Assembly: GCA_963821025.1 (NCBI GenBank)
Contig: CAWGCG010000004.1
Location: 558,001 to 622,000 of the forward strand
DNA: 64,000 nt
Direction: 5' to 3'
Source of the DNA: WHSW01 sp963821025
GTDB lineage: Bacteria; Actinomycetota; Thermoleophilia; Solirubrobacterales; 70-9
In this document: in pieces, positions 1 through 8,423 of the stretch
Layout of the letters: every line of letters begins with the position of its first letter
Numbering within the stretch: position 1 is the stretch's first letter
Notes under the pieces: model-generated
Told to the model about the DNA's origin: nothing
The model's input: the letters and a program-made list of their open reading frames with translations, nothing else
The model's database searches: none
Program-made: the position numbers and the translations under genes

Positions 1-1760
1 AGGGGGTCCGGATCCGCGAGGAGAACCAGACCCTGGCGACGATCACCCTGCAGAATTACTTCCGCCTCTACGAAAAGCTCGCCGGGATGACCGGCACGGC
101 GCTGACCGAAGCGACCGAGTTCATGAAGATCTATGAGGTCTCGGTGGTCGAGGTGCCGACCCACCGGCCGATGATCCGCGCCGACGAGAATGACCAGATC
201 TACAAGACCAAGCAGGGCAAGTGGCAGGCGGTGGCCGACGAGATCGCCGCCAGGCACGAGAAGGGCCAACCGGTGCTGGTCGGAACGATCTCGGTCGAGG
301 TCTCCGAGATGCTCTCGGGCGAGCTCAAGCGGGCCGGGGTCGAGCACGCGGTCTTGAACGCAAAGCCCGAGTACGCCGAGCGCGAGGGCGAGACCGTCGC
401 CCAGGCGGGGCGCCTCGGGGCGGTCACGATCGCCACCAATATGGCCGGCCGCGGCGTCGACATCAAGCTTGGCGGCGACCCGGAGCAGATGGCGGTCGCC
501 GAGCTTCGCAAGCTCGGGATCGCGCCGGGCGACGAGAGTTGGGACGGCGAGCTGGTCGAACACACCGCCCGCCACCGCGAGCAGACCGAGGCCGCCGGTG
601 AGCGGGTGCGCGAGCTCGGCGGGCTGTTCATCTGCGGCACCGAGCGCCACGAATCGCGGCGGATCGACAACCAGCTGCGCGGCCGCTCAGGGCGCCAGGG
701 CGATCCGGGCGAGTCGCGCTTCTTCCTCTCCGCCGAGGACGACCTGATCCGGCTGTTCGCAGGCGAGCGCATCTACAAGATCCTCGACCGCCTCGGGCCG
801 GTCGATGACGACGGCAAGGAGTACCCGCTCGAGGCCAAGATGCTGACGAAGACGATCGAGAACGCGCAGAAGAAGGTCGAGCAGCAGAACTTCCTGATCC
901 GCAAGCGCGTGCTCGAGTACGACGACGTGATGAACGAGCAGCGCCGGGTCGTCTACAAGTACCGGCGCGAGATCCTCGAAGGCCGCGACATGTCCGATGT
1001 CGCCCACACGGAGCTCGAGGAGGTGGTCGAGCGCCTGGTCGAGACCTACACCCCGGGCGAGATCTTCGAGGACTGGGACCTGGGCGGGCTCGAGGTGCAC
1101 GCCGGCGGGCTCTGGCCGCTCGGCGTCAGCCTGACCGAGCTCGACCCGACCAGCTCCTCCAGCCGCGAGGAGATCACCGAGCTGCTGACCGCCGACGCGC
1201 TCGCCGCCTACGACCGCCGCGAGCAGGAGTTCGGCGCCGAGCTGATGCGTTACCTCGAGCGCCAGATCCTGCTGCAGATCATCGACAACCGCTGGCGCGA
1301 GCACCTCTATGAGATGGACTACCTGCGCGAGGGAATCCACCTGCGCGGCTTCGCCCAGATCGACCCGCTGGTCGCCTACAAGAACGAGGGCTTCACCATG
1401 TTCCGCGAGTTGATGGCCTCGATCTGGGAGGAGTTCACGAGGGTGATCTTCCACGTCGAGGTCAACATCGAGCCCGCGGCCGCAGAGCAGCTGTTCGAAG
1501 CGGAGGACGATCGCGCCGGCGGCGGCCAGGTCAGCTACTCGGGCGGCGCCGAGGCCGAGCAGCCCTCGGCAATCGCCGAGGCCCGCTCGTCGGGGGCCGC
1601 CGCGCCGGCGGCCGCTCCACGGGCCGAGGGCACCGGCAACGGATCCGGCGATGCGGTGAACCCCGCGACCGTGGTCAAGACCGAGCAGGAGAAGATCGGG
1701 CGAAACGATCCCTGCTGGTGCGGCTCGGGCAAGAAGTACAAGAAGTGTCACGGGGCCTAG
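1..1760 (+). CDS. secA: Preprotein translocase ATPase SecA (5' truncated by window edge)
   Basis: SecA is the motor ATPase that pushes unfolded preproteins through the SecYEG channel at the membrane. The frame is open from base 3, so the start lies outside the window and about 585 C-terminal residues remain. Visible are the conserved NQTLATITLQNYFRLYEKL stretch, the second nucleotide-binding fold (ATNMAGRGVDIKLGG, then QLRGRSGRQGDPG), the helical scaffold (VLEYDDVMNEQR), and the C-terminal SEC-C zinc motif with ligands in CWCGSGKKYKKCH just before the stop. Length and motif order are those of an ordinary bacterial SecA. An Ala/Gly-rich linker (about nt 1520-1670) separates the wing domain from the zinc tail. 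The stop is overlapped by the next small gene. Family assignment is certain. Confidence 0.98.
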   Translation, partial: GVRIREENQTLATITLQNYFRLYEKLAGMTGTALTEATEFMKIYEVSVVEVPTHRPMIRADENDQIYKTKQGKWQAVADEIAARHEKGQPVLVGTISVEVSEMLSGELKRAGVEHAVLNAKPEYAEREGETVAQAGRLGAVTIATNMAGRGVDIKLGGDPEQMAVAELRKLGIAPGDESWDGELVEHTARHREQTEAAGERVRELGGLFICGTERHESRRIDNQLRGRSGRQGDPGESRFFLSAEDDLIRLFAGERIYKILDRLGPVDDDGKEYPLEAKMLTKTIENAQKKVEQQNFLIRKRVLEYDDVMNEQRRVVYKYRREILEGRDMSDVAHTELEEVVERLVETYTPGEIFEDWDLGGLEVHAGGLWPLGVSLTELDPTSSSSREEITELLTADALAAYDRREQEFGAELMRYLERQILLQIIDNRWREHLYEMDYLREGIHLRGFAQIDPLVAYKNEGFTMFRELMASIWEEFTRVIFHVEVNIEPAAAEQLFEAEDDRAGGGQVSYSGGAEAEQPSAIAEARSSGAAAPAAAPRAEGTGNGSGDAVNPATVVKTEQEKIGRNDPCWCGSGKKYKKCHGA

Positions 1761-2143
1761 ATGGCGGTGGCGACAACGCCGCCGCGGTCCGCCGCCTGCT
1801 GGCGGCCCTGAGGGCCCGCGACGTCGAGGCGACCGCAGCCGAGCTCGACCCCGAGGTCGAGGCGGTCGGCGCCAAGGGCAGCTTCAGCGGGCGCGATGCA
1901 GTGCTCGGATGGGCGAAGCCGAACCTCGACGGCCAGCTCCTCTCACGGGTCGAGGTCGACGAGGTCCGCGAGGTGGGAGACCGCCACGTCGCCGTCGACG
2001 CTCGCCGCCAGTGGCGCTGGAAGGGAAACGACGAGGTCGCCGAGGAGGAGCGCTTCGGGGCCCTGTTCGAGCTGCGCGACGGTCGGATCGTCGGCTGGCA
2101 CCAGAACTTCCCTTCGATTGTCGACGCAATCGACGCGATCTGA
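1745..2143 (+). CDS. SnoaL/NTF2-like small protein
   Basis: A protein of about 132 residues with the look of the NTF2-like/SnoaL fold: an N-terminal helix (AAVRRLLAALRARDVEATAA), a central EVEAVGAKGSFSGRDAVLGW region and a C-terminal strand pattern ending in GRIVGWHQNFPS. Such cone-shaped domains act as small enzymes or ligand binders and the function cannot be read from sequence. The start is uncertain: the frame opens at ATG 1718, but GTG 1745 gives a smaller overlap with secA. Either start overlaps secA, which suggests translational coupling. Two further SnoaL-like proteins lie at 7448 and 7862. Confidence 0.7.
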   Translation: MSRGLDGGGDNAAAVRRLLAALRARDVEATAAELDPEVEAVGAKGSFSGRDAVLGWAKPNLDGQLLSRVEVDEVREVGDRHVAVDARRQWRWKGNDEVAEEERFGALFELRDGRIVGWHQNFPSIVDAIDAI

Positions 2144-2208
2144 GACGGTCCCAGCCGCTGTCCGGTCAGTGCGCGTTAGGGTTAAAGCTCCACCTGGCGA
2201 GGTGCTCA

Positions 2209-3492
2209 GTGCTTTTGCGACGAGTCATCGCACCCATCCTGATCGGGTCCTGCTTGGCGATCACCGCCTCGGCCTCGGCCGCAGAACCGATCGCGGTCGG
2301 CCCGGGAGTTTGGCTGCAGGCGATCGGCGAGCGCTCGCCCGAACAGTCCACCCCGGCAGCTCAGCGGCTCAAACGAGCTCCAAGGATCGTCGGCGGCTCG
2401 CCGACCGATGTCGCGCGACATCCTTGGCAGACCTCGATCAACGCCAGCCCTGAGGCCTTCCTCGGCAACGGCCTCGACCGCCACCTCTGCGGCGGCACTC
2501 TGGTGGCGCCGACAATCGTTGTCTCCGCCGCTCACTGTTTCTTCGATGTGCTCGAGCCTGGCCCACCGGACCTCGACTTCGACTCGGCAACGCTTTATTC
2601 GGTGATCAGCGGACGCAGCGTGCTCTCCGGCGGCCTCGGCGAGGAATCCAGCCTGGCGACCTACTACGTGTTCACCGACGGTGCCGGGGAGCCGCTGTTC
2701 AATCCGTTCACCCTCGAGTGGGACGTCGTCCTGATCGAGCTGTCCAATCCTTCGAGCGCGGGCACGATCAAGCTCGCCGGGCCCGGCGAGGAGCCGACGT
2801 GGGCGGCCGGTCAGCCCGCATTCATCAGTGGCTGGGGAGCGACCTCGGAGGGAGGGAACGGCACCGACAGCCTGCTCGAGGCGAGGATCGCGATGCTTGC
2901 CGACTCGACCTGCGTCGACCTCTACGCGGGCTCGGCCACGGGTCCGGTGTTACCCGAGACGATGGTCTGCGCCGGTGTGCTTGCCGGCGGCGTCGACAGC
3001 TGCCAGGGCGACAGCGGCGGGCCGCTCACCGTTCCGGTCTCCGGGGGTGGGTTCCGGCTGGTCGGGGACACGAGCTTCGGCGAAGGCTGCGCGCGTCCCA
3101 ACCGCCCCGGCGTCTACGGGCGACTCGCCGACGATCCGATTCGCTCCGCGGTCGCCAACGGCGTCCGATCGGTCGCCGGGATCGATGTGCTCGGCTCCGG
3201 TGCCAAGCCGCTGCTCGCGCCCGACGTGGTGATCACCAAGCGCCCGAAGAACAGAACGAAGACCAAGCGCGGTCGCAGGCGAGCGAGGATCATCTATCAG
3301 TTCAGCGCGGCGGAGCCGAGCGCGACCTTCACCTGCCGGCTCGATCGGAAGCCGCCGGCGCCCTGTAGCTCGCCGTTCTCGAAGAAGTTGAAAAGGGGTA
3401 GGCACAGGATGGAGATCGCGGCGACCAACTTCATCGGCGACCAAGGCGCGTCGGCCTCCGACGCGTTCAAGGTCAAACGGAGGCGCCGCTAG
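2209..3492 (+). CDS. Secreted trypsin-like serine protease (S1 family) with C-terminal add-on domain
   Basis: A chymotrypsin-fold protease of about 427 residues. GTG 2209 is chosen as start because it gives a compact signal peptide (basic LLRR, hydrophobic core, cleavage after SASA) preceded by GCGAGG; the frame stays open further upstream but that part reads as shadow. Zymogen cleavage would fall before IVGG (residue 60). The triad is visible: His109 in SAAHC, Asp in EWDVVLIEL, Ser in DSCQGDSGGPL. After the protease domain, a basic linker leads to about 75 residues containing TFTCRLDR and CSSPF and ending RRRR. Similar Cys-containing beta modules are attached to secreted proteins of Solirubrobacter-type actinobacteria (recollection, not checked). 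Likely an extracellular or wall-associated endopeptidase; substrate unknown. Confidence 0.92.
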   Translation: MLLRRVIAPILIGSCLAITASASAAEPIAVGPGVWLQAIGERSPEQSTPAAQRLKRAPRIVGGSPTDVARHPWQTSINASPEAFLGNGLDRHLCGGTLVAPTIVVSAAHCFFDVLEPGPPDLDFDSATLYSVISGRSVLSGGLGEESSLATYYVFTDGAGEPLFNPFTLEWDVVLIELSNPSSAGTIKLAGPGEEPTWAAGQPAFISGWGATSEGGNGTDSLLEARIAMLADSTCVDLYAGSATGPVLPETMVCAGVLAGGVDSCQGDSGGPLTVPVSGGGFRLVGDTSFGEGCARPNRPGVYGRLADDPIRSAVANGVRSVAGIDVLGSGAKPLLAPDVVITKRPKNRTKTKRGRRRARIIYQFSAAEPSATFTCRLDRKPPAPCSSPFSKKLKRGRHRMEIAATNFIGDQGASASDAFKVKRRRR

Positions 3493-3496
3493 CGAC

Positions 3497-3502
3497 TAAG
3501 CT
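3497..3502 (+). promoter_or_regulatory. -10-like element of a probable leaderless prfB promoter
   Basis: TAAGCT is followed by exactly six bases and the prfB ATG, so transcription would begin at or next to the start codon. No Shine-Dalgarno sequence is present in the gap. The same TAnnnT-N6-start arrangement recurs elsewhere in the window. Confidence 0.45.
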
Positions 3503-3508
3503 CGTCGC

Positions 3509-4628
3509 ATGGCCGAGGCACCTTCGACGGAGGCCGTGAGCGCGCGGATCGGCGAGATCCGCGAGAGCCTGACCCTGCTCTCGGACTACCTTTGACCCGC
3601 CGGCGCTCGCGCAGGAGCTAGCCCGGCTCGAGGCTGAGATGGGTGCGCCGGGTTTCTGGGACGACCAGGAGCGCGCCGCCGCCACCTCCTCCGCGCACGC
3701 TCGTATCCAACGGCGCCTGGAGACCTTTCGGGGGCTCGAGCGCGACGCCGCCGACCTCGATGAGCTCGCCGAGATGGCCGGCGAGGACGCCGAGCTCGCG
3801 GCCGAGCTCGAGGGCCAGCTCGCCTCGGTCGAGTCACGGCTCGCCGAGCTCGAGGAGGCCCGTCTGTTCAGCGGCTCCTACGACGGCGGCGATGCGGTCG
3901 TCACAGTGCGCTCGGGCGCCGGCGGCACCGACTCCCAGGACTGGGCCGAGATGCTGTTGCGGATGTACCTGCGCTGGGCCGAGCGGCGCGGCTTCGCGGT
4001 CGAGATGGCCGAGGCGTCCGAAGGCGAGGAGGCCGGGATCAAATCGGCGAGCTTCATCGCCAAGGGCGAGAACGCCTACGGCCTGTTCGCCGCCGAGCGC
4101 GGCGTCCATCGCCTCGTCCGGATCTCGCCCTTCGACGCGCAATCGCGCCGCCACACCGCCTTCGCCCAGGTCGACGTGGCCCCGCTCGTCGACGACGCGG
4201 TCGAGATCGAGCTCGACGAGGAGGACATTCGCGTCGATACCTACCGCGCCTCCGGCGCCGGCGGCCAGCACGTCAACAAGACCGACTCTGCGGTCCGGCT
4301 CACCCACCAGCCCACCGGGATCGTCGTCCAGTGCCAGAACGAGCGCTCGCAGACGCAGAACAAGGCGACCGCGATGCGGATGCTACGGGCGCGGCTGCTG
4401 GAGGAGGAGGAGCGCAAGCGAGCCGAGGAGTTGGCCGCCGAGCGCGGCGAGCAGAAGGCCGCCGAGTGGGGCTCGCAGATCCGCAGCTACACCCTGCATC
4501 CGACGACCAGGGTCAAGGACCATCGCACCGGTCACGAGGTCGGCGATGCCAACCGGGTCCTCGACGGCGACCTCGACGGCTTCGTCCGTGAGTACCTGCT
4601 CAGCGCCGCCCGCGAACGGCAGGGCTGA
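3509..4628 (+). CDS. prfB: Peptide chain release factor 2 (programmed +1 frameshift)
   Basis: RF2 releases nascent peptides at UGA and UAA. Translation starts at ATG 3509 and runs 28 codons to an in-frame TGA (3593-3595). A +1 shift on CTT resumes at GAC 3594 and continues to TGA 4626-4628, giving a 372-residue protein, the usual RF2 length. Stop-recognition motif SPF (about residues 206-208) and catalytic GGQ (about 251-253, in ASGAGGQHVNK) sit where E. coli RF2 has them, supporting the joined reading. The CTT TGA C slippery site is the classic autoregulatory one: low RF2 stalls at UGA and promotes the shift. The purine-rich stimulator found just upstream in E. coli is absent here. The downstream hydrolase begins eight bases after the stop. 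Confidence 0.96.
3590..3596 (+). promoter_or_regulatory. RF2 autoregulatory +1 frameshift site (CTT TGA C)
   Basis: CTT in the P site followed by TGA and C is the canonical prfB recoding heptamer. Reading zero frame gives ...SDY-L-stop; reading +1 gives L-DPPALAQEL, which matches RF2 helix 1. Upstream bases (ctctcggactac) contain no AGGGGG-like internal Shine-Dalgarno. Confidence 0.95.
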
Positions 4629-4636
4629 GGCCGCCG

Positions 4637-5431
4637 ATGACGAGCGTCGACGTCGCCGGCCTCCGGATCGCCTACGAGCGCGCCGGGCGGGGACCGCCAT
4701 TGGTGCTGCTGCACGGCGCGGTCGCGGACGGCAGGACCTGGCACGCCCAGCTTGCGGGACTTTCAGATCGACTCAGCGTCGTCGCCTGGGACGAGCCGGG
4801 TGCCGGCCGATCCGCTGACCTGCCCGAGGACTTCGGCCTCGCCGACTACGCCGACCGGCTGGCCGGATTCATCGATGCGCTCGGATACCGCGCCGCGCAC
4901 GTCGCCGGCCTCTCCTGGGGCGGGGTCGTGGCTCAGGAGCTCTACCGCCGCCATCCCGACCGCGTCAGCTCGCTGATCCTGGCCGACACCTACGCCGGCT
5001 GGAAGGGCTCGCTCTCAAAGGCAGAGTGCGCTCAGCGGCTCGCCCACGCGCTCGAGCAGTCGAGCCTGCCGCCCGATCGGCACGAGCCGACCCTGCCGGG
5101 GCTGTTCGCGCCCGATCCGCCCGGGGCCCTGGTCGAGGAGCTCGACGCGATCATGGCCGATGCGCGGCCGGCGAGCATCCGGCGGACTGCGACCGCGATC
5201 GCCGCCTGCGACCAGCGCGACCTGCTGGCCCGGATCGCCGTCCCGACGCTGCTGATCTGGGGCGAGCACGACGAGCGCTCACCGCTGGCGGTCGCCGAGC
5301 GGTTTCGCGCCGCGATCGCCGGCGCCCGGCTCGTCGTCATTGCGGGCGCCGGGCACATGAGCAACATGGAGCAGCCCGCGGCCTTCAACGCGGCGGTGCG
5401 CGAGTTCTGCCTGGAGCTCGCGCACCGATGA
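4637..5431 (+). CDS. Alpha/beta hydrolase
   Basis: A 264-residue alpha/beta-hydrolase-fold protein, probably a cytosolic esterase or lactonase-like enzyme; substrate unknown. The oxyanion region is LLHGAVADGRTW (about residues 24-35), the nucleophile elbow is GLSWGG with Ser93, the acid is Asp212 in WGEHDERSP, and the base is His240 in GAGHMSN. All three triad residues are therefore present. No signal peptide or membrane segment is visible. The gene starts 8 bp after prfB and its stop overlaps the ATG of the FIST gene by 4 bp, so it is probably co-transcribed with FIST and nadC. Confidence 0.93.
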   Translation: MTSVDVAGLRIAYERAGRGPPLVLLHGAVADGRTWHAQLAGLSDRLSVVAWDEPGAGRSADLPEDFGLADYADRLAGFIDALGYRAAHVAGLSWGGVVAQELYRRHPDRVSSLILADTYAGWKGSLSKAECAQRLAHALEQSSLPPDRHEPTLPGLFAPDPPGALVEELDAIMADARPASIRRTATAIAACDQRDLLARIAVPTLLIWGEHDERSPLAVAERFRAAIAGARLVVIAGAGHMSNMEQPAAFNAAVREFCLELAHR

Positions 5432-6591
5432 CGGTCAGCATCGCCGTCGGGATCTCCGACGAGCTCGATCCGGTCGAGGCCTTCGCCGCCGCCGCCGACG
5501 TGGCCGCAGCAGGGCTCGACGGCAGCTGCGAGCTGGCGCTGGTGTTCGCCGGCGCTCCCCATCTCGGTCACGCGAAGTCGCTGCTCTCGGAGGTCCACGA
5601 GCGGCTCGAACCGGCGGCCTTGATCGGTTGCGGGGCAGGCGGCGTGCTCGGCGACGGCCGCGAGCTCGAGGGCGGTCCCGGGGCGGTTGTCTGGGCGCTG
5701 TCGGCGCCGCAGGCCGAGGTCCGCACCCACCACTTCGAGGTCGAGCCGACGGAGGGGGCAGTCGTCGTCGGCGGTCTCGATGATCCGGCGCGCCTCGGCG
5801 AGGCGCTGATCGTGCTCGCCGACCCCTACACCTTCAGCGCCGAGGCGCTGCTTGCGCTGCTCAACGACCAGCGACCCGGGATGCCGGTGCTGGGCGGACT
5901 CGCGAGCGCCGCCGCGGCGGGGTCGGCGGCACTGTTTCGCGACGGCGAGGTCCTGCACGCGGGGGCGGTCGCCTGCTCGATCTCCGGCGTCGAGCTGGTC
6001 CCCTGCGTCTCCCAGGGCGCGATCCCCATCGGCCCAGAGATGACGATCACCGAGGCGCGCGGAAACCTGATCACCGAGCTCGCCTCCCAGCCGGCGATCG
6101 CACGCCTGCGCGAGGCGATCAGCGAGCTCAACGGGCGCGAGCAGGCACTCGCCGCGGAAGGCCTGATGCTCGGCATCGTGATCGAGGAGAACCAGCCGGA
6201 GTATGAGCGCGGGGACTTCCTCGTGCGACCGATCATCGGCGCCGATCCCGACGCCGGGACCCTGGCGCTCGGCGAGCGGGTGCGGATCGGCCAGACCGTG
6301 CGCATGCACGTCCGCGACGGCGCCACCGCCGACCAGGATCTGCGCGAGGCGCTGCGGGTGCAGGTCCAGGCGCTCGGCGTCGGCGGCGCGGCGGGCGCGT
6401 TGCTGTTCACCTGCAACGGGCGCGGCTCGCACATGTTCGCGGTCCCAGACCACGACGCGGCCGCGGTCGAGGACGCGCTCGGCGCCCCGGCGGGCGGCTT
6501 CTTTTGCGCCGGCGAGATCGGCCCCGTGGGCGGGCGCAACTTCCTCCACGGCTTCACCGCGACGATCGCGGTATTTCCGCGCGGCGGATGA
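5428..6591 (+). CDS. FIST N/C-domain sensory protein
   Basis: A 387-residue FIST (F-box and intracellular signal transduction) protein. The N-terminal FIST half contains GCGAGGVLGDGRELEGG, and the C-terminal half contains GALLFTCNGRG and the end motif FCAGEIGPVGGRNFLHG, typical of the family. FIST domains are thought to bind small ligands such as amino acids and often act in signalling; here the domain stands alone with no kinase or cyclase partner. ATG 5428 overlaps the hydrolase stop, and its own stop overlaps the nadC start, so the three genes form a coupled unit. Confidence 0.9.
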   Translation: MTVSIAVGISDELDPVEAFAAAADVAAAGLDGSCELALVFAGAPHLGHAKSLLSEVHERLEPAALIGCGAGGVLGDGRELEGGPGAVVWALSAPQAEVRTHHFEVEPTEGAVVVGGLDDPARLGEALIVLADPYTFSAEALLALLNDQRPGMPVLGGLASAAAAGSAALFRDGEVLHAGAVACSISGVELVPCVSQGAIPIGPEMTITEARGNLITELASQPAIARLREAISELNGREQALAAEGLMLGIVIEENQPEYERGDFLVRPIIGADPDAGTLALGERVRIGQTVRMHVRDGATADQDLREALRVQVQALGVGGAAGALLFTCNGRGSHMFAVPDHDAAAVEDALGAPAGGFFCAGEIGPVGGRNFLHGFTATIAVFPRGG

Positions 6592-7427
6592 GCGTATCGA
6601 GCCGTGAGCTGATTGCGCGGGCGCTCGCCGAGGATGCCTCCGGTGGCGACCTGACCTCCGCGGCGACCGTGCCCGAGTCGGCGCGGGCACGAGCGCGGAT
6701 CGTGCAGAAGCAGCCCGGGGTGGTCTTCGGGCTCGAGCTCGCGGCCGAGACCTTCGCCCAGGCGGGCGCCGAGTGCTTCGAGGTGCTCGCGGCGGAGGGA
6801 CAATGGCGCGACCGGGTCCCGGCCGAGATCGCGCTCGCCTCCGGTTCGGCCCAGTCATTGCTGCTCGCCGAGCGAACGGCGCTAAACCTGCTCGGCCACC
6901 TCTCGGGGGTGGCTACTTCGACCGCGCGCTTCGTCGACGCCGTTCGCGGGAGCGGCGCCGAGATCCTCGACACGCGCAAGACCACCCCGGGGCTGCGTGC
7001 GTTGGAGAAGGCGGCGGTCGTCGCCGGGGGCGGGCGCAACCACCGGCGCGGGCTCGACGACGCGATCTTGATCAAGGAGAACCACATCGCCCTCGCGGGC
7101 GGTCTCGAGCGCGCGGTCGCCGCGGCCCGCAGCGCGCACCCGGAACTTGAGATCGAGGTCGAGTGCCGGACCGCGGCCGAGGTCGAGCAGGCCCTGGCGA
7201 GCGGCGCCGGCAGGTTGCTGCTCGACAACATGAGCCCCGATCAGCTGCGCGCCGCGGTCGCCGAGCGCGACCGTGCGGGCAGCCCGGCCAGGCTGGAGGC
7301 CTCGGGTGGCGTCGAGCTGAGCACGGTCGCCGAGATCGCCGCCACCGGGGTCGAGCTGATCTCGGTCGGGGCGCTCACCCACTCGGCCCCCGCGCTCGAC
7401 CTGAGCATGCTGCTCGAGCCGGGTTGA
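6588..7427 (+). CDS. nadC: Nicotinate-nucleotide pyrophosphorylase (carboxylating)
   Basis: Quinolinate phosphoribosyltransferase (279 residues) converts quinolinate and PRPP to nicotinate mononucleotide in de novo NAD synthesis. Family landmarks: ALAEDASGGDLTS near the N-terminus, DTRKTTPGLRALEKAAV with the substrate-binding Arg/Lys, the GGGRNHRRGLDDAILIKENH stretch, LLDNMSP, and EASGGV near the end. ATG 6588 overlaps the FIST stop. nadA lies 2 kb downstream beyond mutM; no nadB is present in the window, so the pathway is split across loci. Confidence 0.97.
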   Translation: MSVSSRELIARALAEDASGGDLTSAATVPESARARARIVQKQPGVVFGLELAAETFAQAGAECFEVLAAEGQWRDRVPAEIALASGSAQSLLLAERTALNLLGHLSGVATSTARFVDAVRGSGAEILDTRKTTPGLRALEKAAVVAGGGRNHRRGLDDAILIKENHIALAGGLERAVAAARSAHPELEIEVECRTAAEVEQALASGAGRLLLDNMSPDQLRAAVAERDRAGSPARLEASGGVELSTVAEIAATGVELISVGALTHSAPALDLSMLLEPG

Positions 7428-7447
7428 GCGGATAGGTTCTCTCGTAC

Positions 7448-7840
7448 ATGGGCGTCGGCTCGGATCTGGCCTTGAGGATGGTCGATGCGATCCATCACGG
7501 GAGCGTCGACGAGGCGATCCGGATGTGCCAGCCCGATGTCGAGCTGACCACCCTGTTCGACCGCCTCGGCGGCCCTAAGCTCCGCGGTCACGCCGGAGTG
7601 CGGGAGTGGTTCGCCCGGCTCGACGAGCTCTGGGCCTTCGTCGAGATCCGCGACTGGCGCGCCGAGGAGCGCGGCGACTGGGTCCTCGCCACGGGCACCG
7701 CGCGAATGCGCGGGCGCGCCAGCCCGAACGTGCTCGAGACCCCGTGGATCTCGGCGGGCAAGGTCGACGGCGGCCGGTTCGCCAAGTTCGGCGTCTATCT
7801 CGATCGCGCCGAGGCCGAGGCGGCGATCGAGGCCGGCTGA
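7448..7840 (+). CDS. SnoaL-like protein (130 aa)
   Basis: A short NTF2/SnoaL-fold protein. The N-terminal helix (LRMVDAIHHGSVDEAIRMC) is followed by PDVELTTLFDRLGG and GHAGVREWFARLDELW, the usual SnoaL layout, and a C-terminal strand KFGVYLDRAEAEAAI. Function is unknown; such proteins are often small polyketide cyclase-like enzymes or stress proteins. TAGGTT (7433-7438) lies nine bases upstream of the ATG, suggesting a very short leader. It may be co-expressed with the neighbouring SnoaL gene at 7862. Confidence 0.8.
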   Translation: MGVGSDLALRMVDAIHHGSVDEAIRMCQPDVELTTLFDRLGGPKLRGHAGVREWFARLDELWAFVEIRDWRAEERGDWVLATGTARMRGRASPNVLETPWISAGKVDGGRFAKFGVYLDRAEAEAAIEAG

Positions 7841-7861
7841 TCTGCCTCTAGGCTTGCGGCG

Positions 7862-8392
7862 GTGGCGACCGGTCCGACCAAGGCGATGCGCGAGAAGCGC
7901 GAGGCGATCGTCGTCGAGCACATGGAGTCGGAGAACCGCCACCAGTTCGACGTCGCGCTCGAGACCTTCGACCATCCCCGCTACGAGCTGATCGCGACCG
8001 GCGACGTCCACGACGGGCCGGACGAGGTTGCCTCGTACTTCGAGGAGACCAGGGCCGCATTTCCCGATCAACGAAACGAGCTGATCGCGCTCCACCACGC
8101 TGACGAGGCGGTGGTCGTCGAAGCGACGCTGCGCGGCACTCACCTGGGGTCGTTTCGCGGGCTGCCGCCGACCGGCCGCGAGTTCGAGATGCGCTTCTGC
8201 GCCTTGTTTTTGTTCGAGCAGGACCGCCTCGTCTGCGAGCGCGTCTACTTCGACTCGAACACGATCCTGCGCCAACTCGGGATCGCCCACGACCCGCTGA
8301 CGCTTAAGGGGCGGGTGGCGACGGTCTTCAACCACCCGCTGACCATCGGCCAGGCGCTCGCCCGGGGCGGCCTCCACCGCCGGATTCGCTAA
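7862..8392 (+). CDS. SnoaL-like/ester cyclase family protein (176 aa)
   Basis: A SnoaL-like polyketide-cyclase-family protein. Visible features are RHQFDVALETFDHPRYELIATGDVHDGPDEV near the N-terminus, FPDQRNELIALHHADEAVVVEATLRGTH in the middle, and the common GLPPTGREFEMRF motif before a C-terminal ERVYFDSNTILRQLG. This matches the ester-cyclase subfamily better than the two shorter SnoaL genes. Substrate unknown. GTG 7862 follows TAGGCT by seven bases, so the transcript is probably leaderless. It faces mutM tail to tail. Confidence 0.82.
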   Translation: MATGPTKAMREKREAIVVEHMESENRHQFDVALETFDHPRYELIATGDVHDGPDEVASYFEETRAAFPDQRNELIALHHADEAVVVEATLRGTHLGSFRGLPPTGREFEMRFCALFLFEQDRLVCERVYFDSNTILRQLGIAHDPLTLKGRVATVFNHPLTIGQALARGGLHRRIR

Positions 8393-8423
8393 CCGCGCCG
8401 AGCGCGCTCGGGGGCGGGCGAAC

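Noticed and set aside
5032..6858. A minus-strand frame of about 600 codons over the FIST gene
   Set aside because: Arg/Ala-rich shadow of the hydrolase, FIST and nadC genes, with no motif and no ribosome-binding site.
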